From Planctomycetota bacterium (lineage in GTDB: Bacteria > Planctomycetota > UBA1135 > GCA-002686595): DNA of 64,000 nt. Location: positions 1 to 64,000 of the forward strand of contig DUBE01000059.1 in assembly GCA_012960475.1 (NCBI GenBank), in the 5' to 3' direction. This document shows positions 58,115-64,000 of the stretch, in pieces. How positions within the stretch are numbered: the stretch's first letter is position 1; each line of letters starts with the position of its first letter. Under the pieces are notes generated by a model. That model had not been told where the DNA came from, did not search any database, and saw only the letters and a program-made list of their open reading frames with translations. The translations under genes were made by a program, and so were the position numbers.

Positions 58115-59923
58115 TCAGCGGGCGAACGGCAAGCCCTCAGGGGCTTCCCAGTCCAGGCGCAAGAAATCCAAGCTCGGAGGATCCCACACACCGCCGGGCA
58201 GGACTTCCAGTTCTACCAACACGCGCACGGACCCGTCCCCCTGCAGCAAACCCGGATGACGCACGACCCGCTCGCGCTCCAGGGCAACATCCGCGGGCAG
58301 GAAACCCACGCTCCAACGCCCCGTTCCGTCCCGTCCGCCGACAACCAATCGACCCCAATCGTAACGCTGGCTGACCTCGCGTGGGAGGGGCGAGGAGATC
58401 GCCGCGAAGAGCAGGGGCTCCTGTAGGGGATTGAGATGTGGTTGATCCACCAGCACGCCCGGCAGGGACGAGGGAATCCCAGGCAGATCCAAGCCACCAC
58501 CCTCTCCCAAGAGGTGCAAGTGTTCGCTCTTGCAGCGCACGCTGCCGTTGATGCGCACGCGACCTCCGGCCACCAGTATCAGGGGCGTGTCTACCTGCAC
58601 CTCCCCAGTGATGATCAGATCCCCACCCGCAATCAGAACGGTCCACTCGCGTCCGCTTGCGAGCGCCTGATCCAGAAGAACAGACAGCAGAACCGGTTGG
58701 TCAGGCGAACCGTGAACCTGCACAGGATCCACAGCTTGACCTTGGCGTTGGCGCAGGAGAGAACCATCAATGCGCAAGGAACCCTGACTGCGCAGAATCA
58801 CGAGGCCCGCAAGGTCCAGGAACTCGGCCTTGGATCCCGCAGGCACAGTCAGTTGAATGGCCTCACGCTGGCCTTGGGTCTGCTCGCCGGTCAGCACCAC
58901 AACGCCCTCATGCCCATCCCCACTGGCCGCGGGCAGGGCAACGCTGAGTTCCCCTCGGTCGGACCAGGTGGCGGTGCCATCTGCCCAGGGAATTCGCTGG
59001 GGAGACTTGCCATGGGCATCGAGGAAGTCCAACCGGATGGTCGAGTCCGGGCCAAAGCCCCTGGGCAAGATACGCAGCCGCGCCAGGGTGATGGGCTCTG
59101 CTTCACTCCATGCAAGGTTGCCTCCCATGTCCATCAGGCTGGGCTGGGGAACGCCGCGCAGGAGGTATCCGCCCTCGGACAGCCGTGCGTCCGGCCAAAA
59201 CTGAATACGTGCACAGGAACCGGCCGCCAGCGATTGGAAGTGATTGTTCTCCACCAGGCGGGTGTGCAGTCCCGCCACTCGGCCCAGGACTCCCTGCTGA
59301 GTACCAGGCGCGCTGATGTCTGCCTCAATCCAGAACTCTTCAGAGACCAACGAACTGGGGTCGAGGGGTTCATCACAGACAAGCACAATCGCCTCCCCGC
59401 GCTGCAACAACAAGGGCGCACCAGGGGCAGTACCAGGAGGCCGCAACGGTTCGCAACGCCCGGGATCCATGGAGAGATCAAACAAGCTCGGCCCTGGCAG
59501 GATCTCCTTGGCCACAAAGTCATGGCGCAGGGTCTGGGCCAGATGCGCCCCACCCTGGGCACGGATCCCATCGGGCCGAGGAAAACCCGTCAGCACCAGG
59601 GAGTGGCGCAGCCCCGGACGATAGCCCCCATCCATCCGGTCAGATCGCAGGATGGGCTTGGGCCAGAAGCTCAGATGCACGCCATCCACCTCCCAACGCC
59701 CGGGAATTGCAGTGCCCCCCGAAAGCACGCGCGCGCTCTGCGGCGTGATCGAGGCCAGATCCACGTCCTGATCGAAGGTCACCACCAAAGGCTCGTTGAG
59801 ATACACGCGGGCCCCGTTAGGAGGCGTGATTTCAAGCACGACCAGGGGGCGCGGTTGCTCCTGTGGTCGGCTGCAGGACCAAAGGCAGGTCAGAATCAGA
59901 AGAAGGACGGGAGCTTTTCTCAC
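58115..59923 (-). CDS. Ig-like exported lipoprotein related to the giant glycine-rich family
   Basis: Start GTG 59923; lipobox LWSC at residues 14-17. The 602-residue protein begins with a Big_5 Ig-like domain (TPPNGARVYLNEPLVVTFDQ, then HSLVLTG), followed by a second Ig-like unit with LLLQRGEAIVLVCDEPLDPS. Near residues 380-470 come short strands such as SQGSLRIDGSLLRQ, GGDLIITGEVQVDTPLILV and AGGRVRINGSVRCKSEHLHL, the same unit seen before the glycine-rich parts of the two giant proteins. It lacks the long glycine runs, so it looks like a short version of the family. The function is unknown. Confidence 0.82.
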   Translation of the reverse strand: MRKAPVLLLILTCLWSCSRPQEQPRPLVVLEITPPNGARVYLNEPLVVTFDQDVDLASITPQSARVLSGGTAIPGRWEVDGVHLSFWPKPILRSDRMDGGYRPGLRHSLVLTGFPRPDGIRAQGGAHLAQTLRHDFVAKEILPGPSLFDLSMDPGRCEPLRPPGTAPGAPLLLQRGEAIVLVCDEPLDPSSLVSEEFWIEADISAPGTQQGVLGRVAGLHTRLVENNHFQSLAAGSCARIQFWPDARLSEGGYLLRGVPQPSLMDMGGNLAWSEAEPITLARLRILPRGFGPDSTIRLDFLDAHGKSPQRIPWADGTATWSDRGELSVALPAASGDGHEGVVVLTGEQTQGQREAIQLTVPAGSKAEFLDLAGLVILRSQGSLRIDGSLLRQRQGQAVDPVQVHGSPDQPVLLSVLLDQALASGREWTVLIAGGDLIITGEVQVDTPLILVAGGRVRINGSVRCKSEHLHLLGEGGGLDLPGIPSSLPGVLVDQPHLNPLQEPLLFAAISSPLPREVSQRYDWGRLVVGGRDGTGRWSVGFLPADVALERERVVRHPGLLQGDGSVRVLVELEVLPGGVWDPPSLDFLRLDWEAPEGLPFAR

Positions 59924-59944
59924 GGCTGATACCCGGGATTCTAG

Positions 59945-59960
59945 CAGCCCGCCCGGGCTG
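59945..59960. terminator. Candidate hairpin downstream of the second giant protein
   Basis: CAGCCC-GCCC-GGGCTG forms a 6-bp GC-rich stem with a 4-base loop, 47 bases past the stop at 60007 on the minus strand and just before the next gene start at 59923. No T-run follows; candidate only. Confidence 0.3.
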
Positions 59961-60006
59961 AAGTGAATACGCCCGCCGAACTGCAGCGGGGGAACTGGAC
60001 GAGGCG

Positions 60007-63000
60007 CTATTCCGCCCCGAACTCAAAGGGGATCTTCATGAACAACAGGCCCGGCAGGGGCGTGTTCAGCGGATCGCCAAGGTCAAACTCCACTTCAAAG
60101 CGGAAGAAATCCCAGATGCTACCATCGTTCATGTCCGTGATATCCCGGGCAAGGTCCGTGGAGGTCACCGTAAAGGCACCGCTGGCTGAAGGGTTGCCAG
60201 CCACATCCGTGGTGGTGGCATCAAAGCCGAACCGAATGCTGGCATCTGCCGAGAAGTTGTCCAAGATACCTTGAGTTTCCACTCGGAAATGGTGCGGGCG
60301 CAAACTGGCAAACACCGTGGTCGCTTGGAATAGGGTCAAGTCCACCCCAGCACCAGCGGTACAACGCAACTGATCATTGACCGCATCGTAGACCACGCTG
60401 ATCGCTTCGAAGTCCAGCCTTATGACCGGACTGACCGCAGCATCTCCCAGCACGATCGCGAAGCGTCGAGCCATGGAAGGGGTGACTCGATAGGTGTCAG
60501 GCATACTGGACGCATCAAAGACCAAGGTTCCGCCATCCGGAGTAATGAAGGGCGCGACGAGCCCAAGGGGATCCACAGCTGCGGCGGCAATCACCGGGGG
60601 CAACTCAAGCACTGTATCCCCGATCGGCCCATGCAATAGCTTGCCAATATCATTGGGGTTTCCTGTGACCTGCACACCCATGATCGACGTAAAGGTAGCT
60701 GGCACATTGGCCGGGTTGATTCGGGCCAGTCCAAGGGGAATCCAAAGGGAACGGGCCGCAGACTTGGGCCCAAAGAAAGGCACCAGGTTGTTGCTCATAG
60801 GCACACCTTCAAGATCAATGCCCGGCTGATTGGTCTGTAGCTCGGTCACACGATCCTCGACTTGTACCGGATCCAGCCAACCCATGGGCGGGGGAGCGAT
60901 CACTTGAGTCGGATCAAGGGGATTCACAAGGTTGGAACCGACCAGTACCATCTCCCCATAGACCTGCCCTGTCTGGCCATCTGCCAGAACTGCCGGCAGG
61001 TTGATGTCTTCGGCGGGAGTCGCCACATGGAGTTGGATGATCCCCGGACCACCGTCGCCACCAGCGCCCAGCACCGGCCCCATGGGATCATTGAAGCCCT
61101 GGGTCGAGATTGAGAAGCAACCGATGCAGCGATAAGGAGGCGCATCTTCGAGTCCGTTGGGACAACCAATTGGCACGTTGTCAACGAACGAACGAGGGAT
61201 GCAGTCGCAGCGCCAGGCAGTGCCACCGTTGGCACCGGACCCACCGTGGTCCGCAGCGCCCGCACCGCCCTGGCCGCCAACTGCACTCAAAGCACGAGTA
61301 CTGCTGAAATTTGGCCAGCCGGTGCCAGTGGTCAAACCACTGTCCCGATACCACTGCTGGGAGCCTTCCGCGAGGCCCAGGATGTTCACCTTTCCTGCGG
61401 TTGAGAAGATAATGTGACCGCCAGCACCACCGCCAGAGCCACCCCCTACACGGTCGAAGAAGTTGGTGTTCTCGCCACCGCCCCCCTCGCCGCCATTCGC
61501 AAACACACTGCCTCCATCACCGATGGTGATGTCTTCAAGAGCGAGGATCCTAAGACCGCCGCCGCCACCGCCGCCACCAGAGCCCTTTTCGTCTCCGGTG
61601 ATCTGGAAGGGCTGCAAGGGGAACGAATTGGAAGAAACAGCGTCTCCACCAGCACCCCCACCACCGCCAGCGTAGGTCTTGCTCAACTCGCCCACCACCA
61701 GGGTGCCATCGGCAGTAATCATTTGACCAAAGAAGTTGTTGCCCTCGTCTTCGTCCACGAAGGGGTCTTCTCCGATGGCACCACCCTGGGCACGAACCGC
61801 CTGGCTGATGGCGCCCTTGCCATTCGGTGAACCACCACGACCAGATTCAGGGTCCATACCGATCAAGATTTGAGCACGCAACATGGGCGTGTCCGGACTG
61901 TTCGATACCGGGGTCCCATCGTGGTCATAGAACACGGTAGATCCGAAAGAAGATCCCCCACCCCCGGAAGCGCGCCGGTTGTTGGTGCCGCCGGTGCTGT
62001 AAGTCGTCTCACCGCCAACCCCTCCGCGGTTGGCAACTCCGAAGGCACCGAAGCCATCACCGCCTTTGGGCGTCGATTGGGAGGTAAGGAAAGAACCAGT
62101 ACCTCCGCGACCCCCGCCTCCGTTGCCAGTGGCTCCCAATTCGGGGAAGTTAGTGGTGTTGAGAGTGCCCACCCCCGGGTTGTCACTGCCGTTGACCGAC
62201 AACTCGCCATTGATCACAACCTCGCCACTGGCCAGGATCGTCAAGGGGTTGGGTCCCAGGACGATCACGCGGGAACCTGGGTTGATACGGAAATCATGGA
62301 TGTCCACGACTCCGTTGATCACGGTTTGGGTCGTCACGGGAATTCCGCCCGGGCCGCCAAGAATCTGGCTGGTTACCGTGTCCAAGATGACGGTCTCGGG
62401 ACCGCTGAAACCCACCACCCAATCAAAGTCGCCGCCGGGGCCGCCGGTACCGCCAAAATCAAAGCTGGCGCGCAAAACGCCCTCGCCCCAATTAGCGGAC
62501 GGCTGACCCAGGGGGGTGGTCCCATCCTGACGGGAATCGCCCACGCCCGCGGGGTAGTCAAAGTCCTCAGTCAACTCATCAAACTCCTTGTCGAAATCGT
62601 TGGAGGAGATAGTTGTCACCATCCTCGCCGCGCCGACATTGTCTGAAGGCAGCCCATCACCGGTCAGGTCACTGAAGCCCTGCCTGATGTTGAGACGCAT
62701 GCGCTTGCCCTGGGGGACGACGCCCAGGGGGGTCACACGCAAGGCGGCACCGGTGGCAGTGCAGTTTGCGATCAACTCGACCTTGGTACCAAATCCAACG
62801 AAGTCACCGACCCCATCCTGCTGTTCGTACTCCAGGGCGATCAGGTTCGAACTGATATTCTCAGGAGAGGAAATAATCGGCTGGTTGAAGAAAACCACCA
62901 ACGACCATTGACTATCCACGTCGGAGTACTTGTTCAGCAAAGGGAAATACTGGCTCCCACCGGGGGGGATCAACTCACCCTGTTGGGTGGTGAGCTGCTG

Positions 63001-63630
63001 ATAGAAGTACTCGCGAACTCCATCGCCACGCTCCAGGTAGGTTGCGTCCAAGTCGTCAACGGCCACGCCACCACGAAGTCGAACGCGCACATCAGGCGGA
63101 CCTGGAACCGTGTCCAGGAAGAGCGCCTGAGGATCCGTGGAGTCCGGAGTCTGGAAGGTGACCACCAGCCCCTGGGTAACACCGAATCCATTGGTGTCTT
63201 GCACGGTCACCCCATTCACATCTGTGTTGAGCACATGCAGGGTATAGGTTCTGCCACCAGGCAAGAGGCCCGCATCGGAGTTGTCCGCCAAGGTCGGACA
63301 GGAGGGCTGAAAGCGCACGGTGACAGCATCCAGTAGACTAAAGGTACCCGTAGCCGAAAGGCCGCTAGGGGTCGCAATTGAGATGGTGTTGAGTCCTACT
63401 GTGGAAAAGTCCAGGGCGCGGGTGAAGGTAATGTCAATCGCCCGGTTGATCTGCCAGATCTGAGCCTGGGAGACGGAGACCGACACGACATTGAAGCCGT
63501 TGGCGCCGGAATCGGAGCCGCTGCCGCCGACCGCATCTATTGAACCTCCACAGCCGACCGAGATCAGGGGCACTGCCAGAAGAAGAGAGATCAAGGACTT
63601 GTTCACACGCATTGTTCGAAGAAGGGACAT
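60007..63630 (-). CDS. Giant glycine-rich Ig-like exported lipoprotein
   Basis: ATG 63630 (or 63612) gives MSLLRTMRVNKSLISLLLAV and the lipobox SVGC; the frame is open to 63693. The protein is about 1207 residues. A Big_5-like domain occupies residues 45-150 (INRAIDITFTRALDFSTVG, then LLPGGRTYTLHVLNTDVNG), with a second Ig-like unit to about 370. The strand units follow near 455-490: NPGSRVIVLGPNPLTILASG and EVVINGELSVNGSD. Residues 500-840 are glycine-rich with runs such as KGSGGGGGGGGLRI. The C-terminal 300 residues are beta-rich and end LLFMKIPFEFGAE. The order matches the giant protein at 42950-46531. Confidence 0.85.
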   Translation of the reverse strand: MSLLRTMRVNKSLISLLLAVPLISVGCGGSIDAVGGSGSDSGANGFNVVSVSVSQAQIWQINRAIDITFTRALDFSTVGLNTISIATPSGLSATGTFSLLDAVTVRFQPSCPTLADNSDAGLLPGGRTYTLHVLNTDVNGVTVQDTNGFGVTQGLVVTFQTPDSTDPQALFLDTVPGPPDVRVRLRGGVAVDDLDATYLERGDGVREYFYQQLTTQQGELIPPGGSQYFPLLNKYSDVDSQWSLVVFFNQPIISSPENISSNLIALEYEQQDGVGDFVGFGTKVELIANCTATGAALRVTPLGVVPQGKRMRLNIRQGFSDLTGDGLPSDNVGAARMVTTISSNDFDKEFDELTEDFDYPAGVGDSRQDGTTPLGQPSANWGEGVLRASFDFGGTGGPGGDFDWVVGFSGPETVILDTVTSQILGGPGGIPVTTQTVINGVVDIHDFRINPGSRVIVLGPNPLTILASGEVVINGELSVNGSDNPGVGTLNTTNFPELGATGNGGGGRGGTGSFLTSQSTPKGGDGFGAFGVANRGGVGGETTYSTGGTNNRRASGGGGSSFGSTVFYDHDGTPVSNSPDTPMLRAQILIGMDPESGRGGSPNGKGAISQAVRAQGGAIGEDPFVDEDEGNNFFGQMITADGTLVVGELSKTYAGGGGGAGGDAVSSNSFPLQPFQITGDEKGSGGGGGGGGLRILALEDITIGDGGSVFANGGEGGGGENTNFFDRVGGGSGGGAGGHIIFSTAGKVNILGLAEGSQQWYRDSGLTTGTGWPNFSSTRALSAVGGQGGAGAADHGGSGANGGTAWRCDCIPRSFVDNVPIGCPNGLEDAPPYRCIGCFSISTQGFNDPMGPVLGAGGDGGPGIIQLHVATPAEDINLPAVLADGQTGQVYGEMVLVGSNLVNPLDPTQVIAPPPMGWLDPVQVEDRVTELQTNQPGIDLEGVPMSNNLVPFFGPKSAARSLWIPLGLARINPANVPATFTSIMGVQVTGNPNDIGKLLHGPIGDTVLELPPVIAAAAVDPLGLVAPFITPDGGTLVFDASSMPDTYRVTPSMARRFAIVLGDAAVSPVIRLDFEAISVVYDAVNDQLRCTAGAGVDLTLFQATTVFASLRPHHFRVETQGILDNFSADASIRFGFDATTTDVAGNPSASGAFTVTSTDLARDITDMNDGSIWDFFRFEVEFDLGDPLNTPLPGLLFMKIPFEFGAE

Positions 63631-63689
63631 GAGGTTTTCTTGGGGGGGGAGAGGGTTGGCCTCAAAGGCCATCTTGTTGGTGCAAACGA

Positions 63690-64000
63690 TCACTCTTGCC
63701 AGGACAACGCCAAAGCCGAAAGCTCAGAGCCAAGTCCTGAAATAGGGTTGTTGATGAAAGTGATTCGCATCTGGTAATACTTGGAACCGTTGATGACGCT
63801 GATATCCGACTTCCACGTCTGGTCGTCGGTCAGGACTATGCCCCGGTTCATGCGGTTGGAGTTGTGGTTGGGCCACTGGTTCTCGCAATAAACGGCGGGG
63901 TCATCCCAATAGTGATCCCCGTAGATATCGAGGGTCAGGGCGCTTTCCAGAGCCGGATGCACCGTGGGATTAGGAGGTGCCCCCGCACAAGTTGTCGGGA
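63690..64000 (-). CDS. C-terminal end of an exported protein (partial, start missing)
   Basis: The frame is open from the right edge to the stop at 63690, about 103 residues. A GTG at 63962 exists, but the sequence upstream (PTTCAGAPPNPTVHPALE) reads on in frame and looks like an ordinary linker, so the gene very likely begins outside the window. The visible part is beta-like and ends YQMRITFINNPISGLGSELS, then ALALSWQE. It may be the tail of another large exported protein of the adjacent family; too little is visible to say. Confidence 0.6.
   Translation of the reverse strand, partial: PTTCAGAPPNPTVHPALESALTLDIYGDHYWDDPAVYCENQWPNHNSNRMNRGIVLTDDQTWKSDISVINGSKYYQMRITFINNPISGLGSELSALALSWQE

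Noticed and set aside
1..64000. tRNA, rRNA, CRISPR or insertion sequence
   Set aside because: No cloverleaf, rRNA-like conserved core, regularly spaced repeat array or transposase frame was seen on reading both strands; no covariance search could be run.

Overview
The window is a compact, high-GC, gene-dense chromosomal segment with no rRNA or tRNA gene, insertion sequence, phage gene or CRISPR array that I could find. Many secreted proteins carry lipoprotein signals, Ig-like domains, FG-GAP/VCBS repeats or carboxypeptidase-regulatory-like repeats. There are very large glycine-rich exported proteins, a sulfatase-fold protein and a type IV pilus set, and many genes lack a clear Shine-Dalgarno sequence. 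This combination suggests a Gram-negative-type bacterium of the Planctomycetota or a related deep PVC lineage. That placement is inference from gene content; there is no marker rRNA here.

Layout. 1-2705: two exported proteins, the first cut by the left edge. 3120-7961 (minus): ychF, a GH99-like exported glycosidase, ridA and coaD. 8189-16560 (plus): a likely transcription unit of comEC, an ABC-2 ATPase and permease, a PDZ protein and two VCBS-repeat proteins, the last genes joined by ATGA overlaps. 16590-24955: a degenerate gluzincin-like protein, a PaaZ/BoxD-type aldehyde dehydrogenase divergent from a DECR-type 2,4-dienoyl-CoA reductase, murQ, a 36-residue membrane miniprotein, a seven-repeat FG-GAP propeller protein and comM.

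24977-38825 (minus): a long run made of cutA, a DASS/SLC13 transporter, a catalytically degenerate sulfatase-fold lipoprotein, two polytopic membrane proteins and an unknown exported protein, then a MacAB-TolC-like export system. The adaptor of that system has a long Gly/Ser/Arg/Pro tail, and the TolC signal peptide contains a 15-bp tandem repeat. 38873-42828: proline dehydrogenase, a metallophosphoesterase, a DHH phosphoesterase and an amidohydrolase.

42950-64000: a giant glycine-rich Ig-like lipoprotein, a HEAT-like lipoprotein with tatD, a type IV pilus core (pilin, PilC, PilB, PilT, prepilin peptidase) interleaved with an EF-G paralogue and an OmpA-like lipoprotein, then two more members of the Ig-like/glycine-rich family and the C-terminal end of another exported protein at the right edge.

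The most distinctive feature is the exported family with the order lipobox, Big_5-like Ig domain, short beta-strand repeats, then glycine-rich loops. Members flank the pilus core on both sides. Whether the pilus or a type II-like machine handles them is a hypothesis only.
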